A stretch of 58,527 nt of DNA from an uncultured Eubacteriales bacterium (lineage in GTDB: Bacteria; Bacillota; Clostridia; Oscillospirales; UBA644), in the NCBI GenBank assembly GCA_900547165.1, contig URFZ01000015.1, forward strand, positions 1 to 58,527. The letters run 5' to 3'. Below are positions 16,213 to 26,036 of this stretch, one piece after another (position 1 is the first letter of the stretch; each line of letters starts with the position of its first letter). Made by a program: the position numbers and the translations under genes. The notes under the pieces are model-generated. The model ran no database searches, was not told the origin of the DNA, and saw nothing but the letters and a program-made list of their open reading frames with translations.

Positions 16213-16326
16213 GAAAAAAATAAACTCTTTCATTCCCAAGAACTGAAAGAGCACATATAAAAACAAAAATATTCGTTTTTTACGCCTCGACAGGATTTAC
16301 GCATAAGCACCTGTTGTCTTAGGAAC
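16213..16326 (-). ncRNA. Ribosomal protein L10 leader
   Basis: Transcribed from the promoter at 16333-16361, this leader contains the typical L10-leader elements AGACAACAGGTGC and, about 20 bases later, CCTGTCGAGGCG, which form the kink-turn stem bound by L10(L12)4. A terminator-like hairpin with a T-rich tail follows just before the rplJ ribosome site, so regulation may act by premature termination as well as on translation. Assignment rests on motif match and position; a covariance search would settle it. Confidence 0.75.
16214..16251 (-). terminator. Attenuator hairpin in L10 leader
   Basis: On the minus strand CTCTTTCA (16251-16244) pairs with TGAAAGAG (16232-16225) and is followed by TTTATTTTTTT. 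It sits two bases before the rplJ ribosome site and can act as a regulated terminator. Confidence 0.65.
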
Positions 16327-16332
16327 AGAGTG

Positions 16333-16361
16333 ATTATACCATAAATCCCGCCGAGTGTCAA
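16333..16361 (-). promoter_or_regulatory. Consensus promoter of rplJL operon
   Basis: Perfect TTGACA (16361-16356) and TATAAT (16338-16333) are separated by 17 bases, with a TG extension before the -10 box. This fits a strong ribosomal promoter and shows that rplJL is transcribed on its own. Confidence 0.95.
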
Positions 16362-16465
16362 GTCAAAACACGAAAGACGGCGCACGCGTCACAAAATATT
16401 CGGATTTAGAGACTGATTTGTGAGCCGGGACACTTTAACAGCTGCCTTTTTAACTTATATTCTTT

Positions 16466-18376
16466 TTATTCAACGGGTTTGGACAAGGGAAACGTCAACG
16501 TGACTTTGAACAGGTCGCCGTCAACGGTTATTTTCATTTTGCCGTTTTGGAGTTCGACAAGGCTTTTGGCGATGGAAAGACCCAGCCCGTTGCCCTCCGT
16601 GTTGCGCGAAGCGTCGGCGCGGACGAAACGTTCCGCAAGTTCTTCGCCGTCGATGTCGAGCGCGCGTTCGGAGACATTGCGGAAAGTTATGCGGGCGGTG
16701 TTGCCGTCCTGCGCAACATCGAGATAAACGCGGGTGCCGTGTTTGGCATACTTGCAGATATTGGTCAGAAGATTGTCGAACACGCGGAGCAGTCGGCGCG
16801 GGTCGGCAAAGATGTAAACGGGTTCGGACGGCAGACGTATAACGGGTTCCAGTTCGGCGGAAGCGAGACGGTCGCCGTATTCGCCCGAGACCTGATTGAC
16901 GAATGTTGAAACGTCGCAGGGAACAAGGCAGACATCAAGCGCGCCGCTCTGGGCTTTTGAGGCTTCGACAAGATCGTCGATAAGGCGTTTGAGACGCAGG
17001 GACTGACGGTGAATGACTTCGGCGTATTCGGATATTTTTTCATTGTCGCATTTTTCGGCGCAGATTAAATCCGAATAGTTGACAAGAGAAGTCAGCGGCG
17101 TTTTCAGGTCGTGGGAAACGTTTGTTATGAGTTCGGTCTTCATTCGGTCGCTGTGTGTGCGCTTTTCAACTTCCGCACTCATGCCGTCCGAAATGCGGTT
17201 CATATCTTCGCCGAAGCGTTTGAAATCGCCGAACAAACTGCGGGTGTCGGTCTTGTATTCGAGGTTGCCCTCGGCAACGGCTTTGCCTGCTTTTTGCAGT
17301 TTGCGCAGGTTGACGGCGGAATAAATCACAAGCGGAATAAGAATGAGTTTTTCCGCGACCCAAACGATTATCAGATACTTGGGGTCATATATAAATCGGA
17401 GCATAAAAGCAAATTCCGCAACAGTCAGAGCAAGCGCGCCGACAGCGGTTTTGGGCACGAGCGGAACGGACGAGAAAAAACGTCCCACGGCGCGGAAAAA
17501 CCGTCCGAGAAGTCTGACAATACGATATACTACGGTGTTTTTGATAAGAGTTTTTTCTTTTATACGAACGGCAAAACTCATTGCGAGTCCGAGAACGGTG
17601 CAGAGGGATAAAGCCGTAAACGCCGCGGAAAAGCCAAGCGACGTGTATTTATTGAAAGAGGACGAAATAACGACAAACACCGCGAAAACGGGGCTTACGC
17701 AGATAAGGAACAGCACGTCAAACGGAACGCGGTTCAAAGCCCCCGGAACGATTTCTTCGGTGTTCGGACGTCTGCCCGAAACACACATGAGAGTTATGAA
17801 CGCGGCAAGAAGCGCGGGAATTGAAACGGCGAGCAAAGCCACAACAACATAGCGCAAAGAATATCCGAGACTTATCAGGTTGGCGGTTCTCGAATAGCGG
17901 TCAACGCCGAAATATCCCTCGCGCAGATTTGCCGGATTTGCGCAGAAAATATACTTTTCGCCCACTTCGTTAGGGTCATTGTAAAAAGAGGTGCGGAAAA
18001 ACGTTTCATTTTTCCATATATAAACACGGTAGTTCCAAATGTCGTCGTTTGCGGAAACGGCCGCGTCGTAATTTGTCGAAAGTTGTTTTCCCGTTTCGTC
18101 GTAAAACGCATAATCGAGCGAATCGGGCGTATACGGTTCTTCCCCATCCCGAATAACGGAAAACGCCGCGGAGTAAGCGTCGGACTGAACGTAGGAGATG
18201 AAATACTCTTTTTCCATTCGGCGTTTTGCGCTTTCGATATCGGTTTTTTCGTCATAAAAGCCGTAAACAGCCAAAAGCGCAACGGAGAAAGCGGAGACCG
18301 CGGCTGTGACGAACATAATTATAACAAGAACAAAAAGGACGGTCTTGCCCGCGACGGAGCGAAGAAAATTTTTCAT
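16466..18376 (-). CDS. Sensor histidine kinase
   Basis: The 636-residue membrane kinase has a first helix at residues 12-35, an extracellular domain of about 130 residues (36-165), further helices near 170-198, 218-240, 247-270, 308-328 and 333-355, a short HAMP-like linker (355-400), a HisKA domain with phospho-acceptor His422 in NVSHDLKTPLTS, and a C-terminal HATPase domain (N-box with Asn535 in FDNLLTNI, GNGLGLSIAKS). The multi-helix block between sensor and kinase is larger than in simple PhoR-type kinases. Its start overlaps the stop of the response regulator by four bases, so the two form one system. The signal is unknown; a cell-envelope signal is possible. Confidence 0.92.
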   Translation of the reverse strand: MKNFLRSVAGKTVLFVLVIIMFVTAAVSAFSVALLAVYGFYDEKTDIESAKRRMEKEYFISYVQSDAYSAAFSVIRDGEEPYTPDSLDYAFYDETGKQLSTNYDAAVSANDDIWNYRVYIWKNETFFRTSFYNDPNEVGEKYIFCANPANLREGYFGVDRYSRTANLISLGYSLRYVVVALLAVSIPALLAAFITLMCVSGRRPNTEEIVPGALNRVPFDVLFLICVSPVFAVFVVISSSFNKYTSLGFSAAFTALSLCTVLGLAMSFAVRIKEKTLIKNTVVYRIVRLLGRFFRAVGRFFSSVPLVPKTAVGALALTVAEFAFMLRFIYDPKYLIIVWVAEKLILIPLVIYSAVNLRKLQKAGKAVAEGNLEYKTDTRSLFGDFKRFGEDMNRISDGMSAEVEKRTHSDRMKTELITNVSHDLKTPLTSLVNYSDLICAEKCDNEKISEYAEVIHRQSLRLKRLIDDLVEASKAQSGALDVCLVPCDVSTFVNQVSGEYGDRLASAELEPVIRLPSEPVYIFADPRRLLRVFDNLLTNICKYAKHGTRVYLDVAQDGNTARITFRNVSERALDIDGEELAERFVRADASRNTEGNGLGLSIAKSLVELQNGKMKITVDGDLFKVTLTFPLSKPVE

Positions 18377-19071
18377 CTGTCCCTCACCTTTTCAATCATA
18401 TAGCCCTGTCCGAACAGAACTTTCAGATAGCGCGGTTCGGACGGGTTGATTTCTATCTTTTCGCGGAGATGACGGATATGTACGGCAACGGTGTTGTCGC
18501 TGTTCAGCGGAATATCGTTCCAAACGCGCTTGTATATTTCTTTCGGAGAAAACACCCTGCCCTGTTCGGAAAGAAGCAGGCGCAGAATATCGTATTCTTT
18601 CGGCGTCAGCGTTACGGGTTCGCCGTCCACGGTCACTTTTTTGGAAGCGTCGTTCAGTTCTATGCCGCCGCAGACGAATGTTTCGGGTTTAACGTTTCCT
18701 CCTCCGAGGCTGAAATATCTGCGCAGATGAGAGCGCACGCGGGCGCAGACTTCGACGGGATTGAACGGCTTTGTTATGTAGTCGTCCGCGCCGATGTTGA
18801 GACCCAAAATCTTATCGGTGTCTTCGCTTTTCGCCGTGAGAAAAATCACGGGAACATTGCTTATCTTCCGGATTTCGGAAAGGGCGGTCATACCGTCCTT
18901 GACGGGCATCATTATGTCCATAAGAACAAGGTGTATGTCTTCCCTTTCGACAATGCGCAGAGCCTCTTCGCCGTTGCTTGCGGTATAGAGTTCATACGAC
19001 GGGTCGGAAAGATATATTTTGAGCGCGTTAACAATATCTTTTTCGTCGTCGCAAATAAGCAGGTTGTACAT
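18373..19071 (-). CDS. OmpR/PhoB-family response regulator
   Basis: The 232-residue regulator begins MYNLLICDDEKDI with the acidic pocket, has the phospho-acceptor Asp in LVLMDIMMP (about residue 51), the conserved Lys in YITKPFNP, and a C-terminal winged helix (TLTPKEYDILRLL through LRGQGYMIE-like end). The ATG at 19071 lies nine bases after GGAGAG; the longer open frame extends over the promoter. It is the first gene of the two-component operon. Three CATTAA direct repeats at helical spacing upstream of its promoter are a likely binding site for its own product. Confidence 0.94.
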   Translation of the reverse strand: MYNLLICDDEKDIVNALKIYLSDPSYELYTASNGEEALRIVEREDIHLVLMDIMMPVKDGMTALSEIRKISNVPVIFLTAKSEDTDKILGLNIGADDYITKPFNPVEVCARVRSHLRRYFSLGGGNVKPETFVCGGIELNDASKKVTVDGEPVTLTPKEYDILRLLLSEQGRVFSPKEIYKRVWNDIPLNSDNTVAVHIRHLREKIEINPSEPRYLKVLFGQGYMIEKVRDR

Positions 19072-19095
19072 ATCGGTTCTCTCCTTTACAAACTG

Positions 19096-19124
19096 ATTAT
19101 ACCACAGAATTTGTAAAAATGGAA
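19096..19124 (-). promoter_or_regulatory. Extended -10 promoter of two-component operon
   Basis: On the minus strand TATAAT (19101-19096) is preceded by TGG and, 17 bases upstream, by a weak TTCCAT (19124-19119). A weak -35 box next to direct repeats suggests an activated promoter. Confidence 0.65.
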
Positions 19125-19133
19125 GTCGGAAAG

Positions 19134-19160
19134 CATTAAAACGCATTAAGATTCCATTAA
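19134..19160 (-). promoter_or_regulatory. Direct repeats, probable response-regulator binding site
   Basis: CATTAA (TTAATG on the coding strand) occurs three times, at 19134, 19144 and 19155, that is at 10- and 11-base steps, ending ten bases upstream of the -35 box. OmpR/PhoB-type regulators bind tandem direct repeats at about 11-base spacing. Confidence 0.5.
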
Positions 19161-19162
19161 AA

Positions 19163-19198
19163 TGCAAGGCAGTCATCGTTTTTTTGCGAGGACTGCCT
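19163..19198 (-). terminator. Possible terminator after addA
   Basis: AGGCAGTC (19167-19174) pairs with GACTGCCT (19191-19198), with three further pairs inside. The downstream T-run on the minus strand is short (TGCATTTT), so efficiency is uncertain. Confidence 0.5.
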
Positions 19199-19220
19199 GT
19201 TTTATGAGTTGTTAAAACAT

Positions 19221-22200
19221 TTATTGCAAAGGTATCTCTATCGTTTCGTCGAGCGAGAACGAACGGATATACGCCTTTTTGACGGGCTTTCCGAAAAGTT
19301 TTTCGACGGCGTAAGCGTAGTAGCCGAGTTGGCGTGAATAGCGTGCTTTGAGTTCCTCGGCGGTCTTGCGGTCGGTTTTATAGTCTATCAGAACAAAGCC
19401 GTCGTCGGTCTCACAAAGTGCGTCAACCGCGCCTTGGAGCAGAATTTCGGCGTTCGGGTCTGCATCCGCTGCGTATTCCGTTGCGGGAATGCGGACAACG
19501 AACGATTCCTCTCGGTAGACCTTTTTTGCGTTTCGCATCAGTTCGCCGATGTCGGAAGACAGAAAACGTCGGATTTTTTCAAGGTTTACCGCTTCGGCTT
19601 CACGCTCGGACAAAACGCCCTCCGAAACAAGTCGGGCAAGTTCGTCGCTCGGGTCGGCTTTAAGGTCAAGCAGAGACACAAAACGGTGAACGGCGGTACC
19701 TCTTTCCGCTCCGCTCATCTCCGAAGATGACAAAAACTCGGGCGTTACGGACGGTTTGCGTACTTGCGGAAACATGGGTTCCGCGTCTTCGTCCGCGACA
19801 AATCCTTTTGAAAGTTCCGTGACCGAAACCTTTGCGGGCACTTTTGAAAGCACGGTCGTGAGTTTTGCGCCGAAACGGCGGTCAAGCTCTGTTTCGGAAA
19901 GTCCGCTCACTCTCTTTTTTTTGCCGTCCGCAAGGGTTGTTACGGCTTCTGTTTCCGCTTCGGATGCTTCCGTTGCACGTTCGGTGATTTCTCCGTCCTC
20001 ATTCTCAAAATCGCTGTTGACGCGGATAGGCTCGCAGAACGGTTTTGTCGGAACGTCGGCGCAGTTGAAAATGCCGCTGTCGGTGCGGTGCGTCAGCGCA
20101 AGCGCGACAAGGTCTAGATAACTTTTGGCGTTTTCGACGGCAAGCCGCAGGCATTTGAGTTTTCGTGTGCCGTCGGGCTGCGGAACATAGTCGTAAAGCA
20201 CTGCAAGGGATTCGGCGGAAAACTTCTTCGGAGGATTTGCGCAGAGAATAAGTTTTTCTTTGGCGCGGGTCACAACAACGTAAAGCACGCGCAGTTTTTC
20301 GGAAAGGACTTCATCTGCGGACAGGCGTTCGTTGAGCGAATACAAAAACGATTTTGCCTCGACCGTGCCCTCTGCGTCGCGCAGATATGTGCCGACGGCA
20401 AAACGCGGGTGGAAGACGATGTTTTCACCGTCCGTTCTGTTTGCGGGAAACGCTTTTTCAAGGCGCGGAACGATGCAGACGGGAAATTCGAGGCCTTTTG
20501 ATTTGTGGAACGTCATAATGCGCACAAACTCGCCTTTCGGAGCGGCGCTGTCCTCGTCCGTGCTTCCCTTTGCCGCAAAGTCGGAAACAAGTTTCAAAAA
20601 CTTTCCGAGCCTTGCCTCGCACGCTTCTTCATGCGCGGCAGCGAACGCTTCAAACTTCATCAATGCGTCGTAGCGTTCCTCTCCGTTCGGGAAAAGTAGG
20701 ACTTTTTCGGGATACCCCGTCGCTTCGTAAATGCGGCGAATGAGTGCGGATACGGGAAGTTCCGCGGCAAGCGTGCGGAACGCTTCAAAAACGGAAACGA
20801 ATGCGGAAAGGCGTGTGTTTGCTGCCGCATTGGCAGTTATTTTATCGTAAAGGAAACCTTTTCTGCCGACTTCGGCAACGACCTGTGCAATGTCGGATTC
20901 TTCAACGTCGAAAACGCCGCAGGTCATACAGGCATAAAGATCGACATCCGAATACGGGTCGTTCAGCGCGCGGAGAACCGCAACCGCGGAACGAACGCAT
21001 ACGGACTCGAAAATATTGCCGCCGCTTTCGTAATATGCGGGAACGTTAAGCGAATTGAGCGTCTTTGCGACTCTCGCGCACGAGAGGTTGTCCGCGCAGA
21101 GAACCGCAATGTCCGAATACCTGTATGTTCTTTCTCCGTCGCCGTTTTCAACAAGGTCGAAAATACGTCCCGCGACATGGCAGAAATCGGCGAATGAACC
21201 CGTTCCGAGTTTTTCTGTATACTCCGCATTGAGAACGTCAATTTCGACGTCGGGAGTTTGACGCGCTTCTTCGGACGGCGTCTTTTCGCCGTGGTTGAGC
21301 CGTTCGCCGTCGTCGTATTCAACGCCGCCGACTTCTTCCGAGAAAATCATCGAGAACACAAAGTTCGCAAAATCGAGAACGCCTTTGCGGCTGCGGAAGT
21401 TCTTGTTTAAGTCTATGCGGCGGAACACATCGCGTTTTTTTGCAAAGCCCTCGGGTTTTGCGCCGCGAAAGCTGTATATGGACTGCTTCAAATCGCCGAC
21501 AACGAACATATCGTCACGTCCGACGGCGGCAAAGCACACGTCTTGAAGCGGACTTGTATCCTGATATTCGTCTATCATTACGCCGTCGAAATTTGCGGCA
21601 ACGGCGCGGGCAAGTTCGGTCGTTTCGAAAATGCCTGTTTCATGGTCGAATGACGCAACAAGCAGGCGCAGAGCTTTTTCGGAAATAATGTCAAACGTGT
21701 ATTTGTTTTTTTCTTCGCATATCCTGCGCAGTTCGAGCGCGTATTCTTCAACAAGGTCGAACAGGCATGAAACGGGCACGCTCATTTCTTCGAGTTCGCG
21801 CTTGATCGCTGCGGCGGAATGCTGCATAAAAGGCAGGGCAAAAAGGTTTTTGAGATATCCCCTGACCTTGAAATAGCGTGCAACGGCATTGGGGTCGTCA
21901 GTCTTTGACTTGCCGCGCGCGTCGCCTTCAAACGCGCAGACGCGCGCACCGTCCCAATCCCCTTTTTCGCAAGCGGAAAGAACTCTGTGCAAAGACTCTA
22001 TATCCTCGGCAAGATACCTTGATTTTGAGGGAGAACATATCGCGCCGCTTGCTTCGATTTGTTCAAAAACGGGAAGAACTTCACGCACTCGGGAGGCGAT
22101 GTAATCACAGCAGAATGACGTAAAATATTCGGGAGAAGAATAAAGTTCTTTCTTGGTCTTTAACCATTCCGTTCTGAACGGAACGGACGCCAATCTGTTA

Positions 22201-22736
22201 TAAATATATTTAATGTCTCCGCCTATTTTTTCGTTTCGGGCATCTCCTCCGACAAGTTCGACAAGCGCGCGGAACGGCTCTGACATATCTTCGTAAGCGC
22301 GTTCGACGACAGCCGACAGAGCCTCCTGTTCTATCGCGGCGGTCTCCGCGGGATCAAGCATACCGAAATTGGGGCTGACCTCCGCAACACGAAAATTCTC
22401 ACGGACAAGATCGCCGAAAAAACTGTCTATTGTCGAAATCTTTGCGTTTCCGACTTTGACAAGTTGGCGGCGAAGCCGTTTTTTTGTTTCGGGGTCTTGC
22501 TCCGCTCTGCAAAGGTCGGCGATTTTTTTGCGTATACGCGAACGCATTTCTTTTGACGCGGCTTTTGTGAACGTTACGACAAGCAGCCGTTCGATATCGC
22601 CGCCGTCCGCCACAAAACGGCAGACGCGCTCGGAAAGAACGGACGTCTTTCCGCTTCCTGCGGCGGCGGAAACGATGATATTCCTGCCTTTTTCGTTGAT
22701 TGCGGACTTCTGTTCGTCTGTCCATCTTTCAGCCAT
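19221..22736 (-). CDS. addA: AddAB helicase-nuclease subunit AddA
   Basis: The 1171-residue protein is a UvrD/Rep-type helicase with a C-terminal RecB-family nuclease. Walker A is AAAGSGKTS near residue 28, the Walker B region is DEYQDTSPLQ, motif III GDLKQSIYSFR, motif V TFHKSKGLEFP, motif VI VVVTRAKEKL, and the nuclease motif is GAVDALCETDDGFVLIDYKT near 1105-1117. With AddB it resects double-strand ends for RecA loading and degrades foreign DNA. An upstream in-frame GTG (22745) is possible, but the ATG at 22736 fits better. It overlaps the end of addB by eight bases, so translation is coupled. Confidence 0.97.
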   Translation of the reverse strand: MAERWTDEQKSAINEKGRNIIVSAAAGSGKTSVLSERVCRFVADGGDIERLLVVTFTKAASKEMRSRIRKKIADLCRAEQDPETKKRLRRQLVKVGNAKISTIDSFFGDLVRENFRVAEVSPNFGMLDPAETAAIEQEALSAVVERAYEDMSEPFRALVELVGGDARNEKIGGDIKYIYNRLASVPFRTEWLKTKKELYSSPEYFTSFCCDYIASRVREVLPVFEQIEASGAICSPSKSRYLAEDIESLHRVLSACEKGDWDGARVCAFEGDARGKSKTDDPNAVARYFKVRGYLKNLFALPFMQHSAAAIKRELEEMSVPVSCLFDLVEEYALELRRICEEKNKYTFDIISEKALRLLVASFDHETGIFETTELARAVAANFDGVMIDEYQDTSPLQDVCFAAVGRDDMFVVGDLKQSIYSFRGAKPEGFAKKRDVFRRIDLNKNFRSRKGVLDFANFVFSMIFSEEVGGVEYDDGERLNHGEKTPSEEARQTPDVEIDVLNAEYTEKLGTGSFADFCHVAGRIFDLVENGDGERTYRYSDIAVLCADNLSCARVAKTLNSLNVPAYYESGGNIFESVCVRSAVAVLRALNDPYSDVDLYACMTCGVFDVEESDIAQVVAEVGRKGFLYDKITANAAANTRLSAFVSVFEAFRTLAAELPVSALIRRIYEATGYPEKVLLFPNGEERYDALMKFEAFAAAHEEACEARLGKFLKLVSDFAAKGSTDEDSAAPKGEFVRIMTFHKSKGLEFPVCIVPRLEKAFPANRTDGENIVFHPRFAVGTYLRDAEGTVEAKSFLYSLNERLSADEVLSEKLRVLYVVVTRAKEKLILCANPPKKFSAESLAVLYDYVPQPDGTRKLKCLRLAVENAKSYLDLVALALTHRTDSGIFNCADVPTKPFCEPIRVNSDFENEDGEITERATEASEAETEAVTTLADGKKKRVSGLSETELDRRFGAKLTTVLSKVPAKVSVTELSKGFVADEDAEPMFPQVRKPSVTPEFLSSSEMSGAERGTAVHRFVSLLDLKADPSDELARLVSEGVLSEREAEAVNLEKIRRFLSSDIGELMRNAKKVYREESFVVRIPATEYAADADPNAEILLQGAVDALCETDDGFVLIDYKTDRKTAEELKARYSRQLGYYAYAVEKLFGKPVKKAYIRSFSLDETIEIPLQ

Positions 22737-25700
22737 TGTCGTCACCGTCCTTTTCCATGCGGTCGCGCATTATTTTCATCGGGTCGTCTATTTTGAGCGC
22801 CGACGGCGGGTTGTCCCTAATTTCGCAGATACTGCCGAGCGGACAATATTTGCAGGTGTTGCCGTTTTTGTTCGGTGTCTTTTCCGTTCTGCCCGAACAA
22901 AGCGTGCCGCACATTTTTTTCAGGCTGTCTTTGACATAGAAAAACACCGTGTCAAAGCCGTTTTTATCGGTTTTTATAAATTCTTTTTTGTCAACTTCGC
23001 CGTGAATGTCGGGCTGCTCGCCGTCCTCGTCACCGTTCGTCGGAGAGGAAACGTCAAGCAACATTCCGCTGCGTTTGTGGCTGTCCGGCACGGCGGGAAG
23101 TTTGCCCGTTTGCGCAAACTCCGCAAACGTATCAGGCTCTGTATCAAGTTTTTCCGTCGCCTTGTTCAGGACGTAATACATCATACCCGCAGGTTCGGGT
23201 TCGGAAGAAAACAGGTGTGCGCCCGTCTCTTTGAGTATATCGAGATAAAGCGGCAATTGCAGGCTTTTACCGCGGCATATATCGGCAAGCGAGAACTTAT
23301 TTTCGCCCGTTTTGTAGTCTATGACGCGGACAAACGTTTTTCCGTCCTTTTCCAAAGCGTCCACACGGTCTATCGAGCCCGTGACACGGGCTTTTATGCC
23401 GTTGCCGCAATCGAGGTCGTAAGCGGGAAGTCCGTTTTCGCCCTTGCCTATTCCGAGTTCCGTATAAACCGGGCGGAAACCGACGGTTCGCAGTTCGTTG
23501 CGCATGGAACGGAGCAGCACAAGCAACCGTTTTTGCACGCTTGCGGCACACGCCTGCATATCGCGGCGGTCTGCGTCCGCACCGAACGCTTCTTTCATAT
23601 ATGTTCCTATCTCGTTTTGGGCAAGAGCCGAAAGAGTTTCGTCGTCAAGTGCGGAAATGTCCTTTTCCTTTTTGAATATTCGGTCAAGCGAAGCGTGTAC
23701 GAGAGAGCCGACGTTGACGGCGCTGAATTCCGCTTTTTGCAGTTCGTTTATGCCGAGCCCGAAACGGACGAAGTAGTTATACGGACACTCCGCAAAAGTA
23801 TTGCTTTTCGTTGCGGATATATAGACGGGCGAACCATAAAGTTTTTTTGCGACTTCTTCGGAAACGGAGAAGCCCGTTTTGAGATACTCGTCGTCTGACG
23901 CTATCCGTATGTCAAAATACTCGGAAAGGTCTTGTATGCCGTACTCAACGGCTTTTATCTTTGACGGACGGGCGCGGTAAATTCTTTCTGCATCGGACGC
24001 CCGCGCAGTAATGACCGCGTTCGGAAAGGCTGCACGGCAACGGTCGAATACTTCGCTCGGAACACCCTCTCCGCCGTCGGACGAGGGATAGGACATATAC
24101 ACGCGCTCCGTTGCCGCTGTCAGCGCGTAATAGGCAATAAACTGCTCATAAAGAAACTTGTCAAACGGGGAGATGTCAACTACTATTCCCTGCTCTTCAA
24201 GCGCGGCGCGCTCCCGTTCGGGAACAAGCGGAGACGATGACGGAGTTTTGGGGAATGAGCCCTCGCGCAGTCCGAGAACGAACACGGCACGTTTATCGAG
24301 AAGCGGGGCGGTGTCCGCGCCGCCGACAAGAACCGTGTCGAGAGCCGTCGGTATCGAGCCGACGGAATATTCTGAAATAATGCGCAGATACATTCTGCCG
24401 AAAAGGTCGATAGAAACTTCCGAATCGCCTGCGGAGCGAACGTATTCGTCAAGTCCTCGCACAAGCAGTTCAAACAGTTTTTCGTTTTCGTCAGCAAGCG
24501 TCTTCTCACCCATGGCGGCAAGCGTCTGTGTGTCTGCGCTTATCTTTTCTTCAAGTCCCGTTTTTTCGAACAGCGAAAAAAGTCTTTCGGCATGGGTTCT
24601 GACGGTTGCCTTGTCGCTGCCCCTGCCGAGATATGAAAGCACTTCGCCGACGGTCAGGCGGACGTTTTCGGCGCGCGCAAGACGGGCGGCATCTTCCTCG
24701 GACGGGGATTCGCCGCCCGAAAAGCCTCTTATACTGCGCCCGAACGGTTCAAAAAACCCTTTTCCGTTCACTTTCCAGATACGGACATACCGTTCAAATT
24801 CGGCAAGATCGGTCGGATCTACCCCGTCGATATACCCGCAGGAAACGGCGTCGATAACGTCGTCGGCACGGAATCCGAAGCGTATCGCGGAAAAAAGAGA
24901 AGAAAGAAAACGAACGGCTTTTTTTTCGGTCAGCCCGCTTTTTTCATGTCTGAAAAACGGAATTTCATAATCCGCAAACAGTTTTTCAAAATACGGCGCA
25001 TACCGTTCGTCGTCGCGTGTCACGACGGCGATATCGGAAAAACGGTAGCCTCTGTCAAGCACAAGTTCGCATATCCGACAGCAGACAAAATCGACCTCGT
25101 CGGATATATCGGTCGCTTCATATATATTCACGCCGTCGCAGTCGGGCGGTTCAGAATTGCCGTCCGTCGCAAGGAAATCTTCAAGCTGCGCAAGACCGTT
25201 TGACTGATACCCCGTGCCGTTTTCCGCTTTTTCGTAAACGAGTTTGCCGCCGTCTTTTTCAACAAAGCGGCGTAGTTTGTTTTCAACTTCAAGCACAGGC
25301 GCAAAGACGCCGCAATCGTCCCTTGATTCGTCTTCGACAAGCCCGACATTTATCTCCGCCCCAGCTTCGTAAAGCGCGCGAACAACGGAAAGTTCCGACG
25401 CGTTCAGGACTTTGAAAAAGTCGATAAACACCGTTGTTCCGCGAAAAAGTCCGTGTTCGGCGATAAGTTCGGCAAACAGGCGCAGATTGTCTGCGGGGTC
25501 GGCTCTGTCCGCGCCGAGAAGCGCGTCGTAAGCGCCGTAAACGAGCGCCAAGTCGTGAACCGCGTCCGAAGTTTCGGCTGTGAGCAGCGCGTCGGGCGTG
25601 ACCGCATACTCCTTGAACATTTTTATACGTTCGCACAGGGCCTCGTTAAAATAAAAATCGGAGTAGCCCGCATAATATTTAAGCTGCGGCGAAACGGCAT

Positions 25701-26001
25701 CGAAAGCGGCGGAAACAAGCGCGGCACGCCCGCCCTCTCCGACAAAATCAACCGTTTTGCCTTTTTCGGAAAAAGAGAGAGACGCAAGCCTTTTGAAAGA
25801 AACGACGCGGATATTTCGCAGCGCTTTTTCACCGACGGCCGCAAGCAAAAAGCGTTCCGCGGTCAGGGTATACTGGTCGGGAACGATAAAAAACGCCCTG
25901 TCTTCGGCGGCTGCGTGCGCGGCAAAGTCGGCAACTTTCGACCGCATTCGACGGTGAATGTCGGAGCCGTTTCTGCCGTAAACGATTTTTATGTTTTTCA
26001 T
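22729..26001 (-). CDS. addB: AddAB nuclease subunit AddB
   Basis: The 1090-residue protein begins MKNIKIVYGRNGSDIHRRM with the AddB-type nucleotide-binding loop, has an inactivated helicase-like core, and ends in a RecB-type nuclease (RVIDYKTG near residue 892). Four cysteines that would hold the AddB iron-sulfur cluster are visible: one in AECPYNYF near 738 and three in CKYCPLGSIC near 1049, with another CGTLC motif near 1030. It provides the second strand nuclease and Chi recognition in AddAB. GAGGA precedes the start. It is the first gene of the addBA operon and is divergent from sigG. Confidence 0.97.
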   Translation of the reverse strand: MKNIKIVYGRNGSDIHRRMRSKVADFAAHAAAEDRAFFIVPDQYTLTAERFLLAAVGEKALRNIRVVSFKRLASLSFSEKGKTVDFVGEGGRAALVSAAFDAVSPQLKYYAGYSDFYFNEALCERIKMFKEYAVTPDALLTAETSDAVHDLALVYGAYDALLGADRADPADNLRLFAELIAEHGLFRGTTVFIDFFKVLNASELSVVRALYEAGAEINVGLVEDESRDDCGVFAPVLEVENKLRRFVEKDGGKLVYEKAENGTGYQSNGLAQLEDFLATDGNSEPPDCDGVNIYEATDISDEVDFVCCRICELVLDRGYRFSDIAVVTRDDERYAPYFEKLFADYEIPFFRHEKSGLTEKKAVRFLSSLFSAIRFGFRADDVIDAVSCGYIDGVDPTDLAEFERYVRIWKVNGKGFFEPFGRSIRGFSGGESPSEEDAARLARAENVRLTVGEVLSYLGRGSDKATVRTHAERLFSLFEKTGLEEKISADTQTLAAMGEKTLADENEKLFELLVRGLDEYVRSAGDSEVSIDLFGRMYLRIISEYSVGSIPTALDTVLVGGADTAPLLDKRAVFVLGLREGSFPKTPSSSPLVPERERAALEEQGIVVDISPFDKFLYEQFIAYYALTAATERVYMSYPSSDGGEGVPSEVFDRCRAAFPNAVITARASDAERIYRARPSKIKAVEYGIQDLSEYFDIRIASDDEYLKTGFSVSEEVAKKLYGSPVYISATKSNTFAECPYNYFVRFGLGINELQKAEFSAVNVGSLVHASLDRIFKKEKDISALDDETLSALAQNEIGTYMKEAFGADADRRDMQACAASVQKRLLVLLRSMRNELRTVGFRPVYTELGIGKGENGLPAYDLDCGNGIKARVTGSIDRVDALEKDGKTFVRVIDYKTGENKFSLADICRGKSLQLPLYLDILKETGAHLFSSEPEPAGMMYYVLNKATEKLDTEPDTFAEFAQTGKLPAVPDSHKRSGMLLDVSSPTNGDEDGEQPDIHGEVDKKEFIKTDKNGFDTVFFYVKDSLKKMCGTLCSGRTEKTPNKNGNTCKYCPLGSICEIRDNPPSALKIDDPMKIMRDRMEKDGDDNG

Positions 26002-26036
26002 AAACGTCCTCTTTTTTTCAAATACATTTTTTGGAA

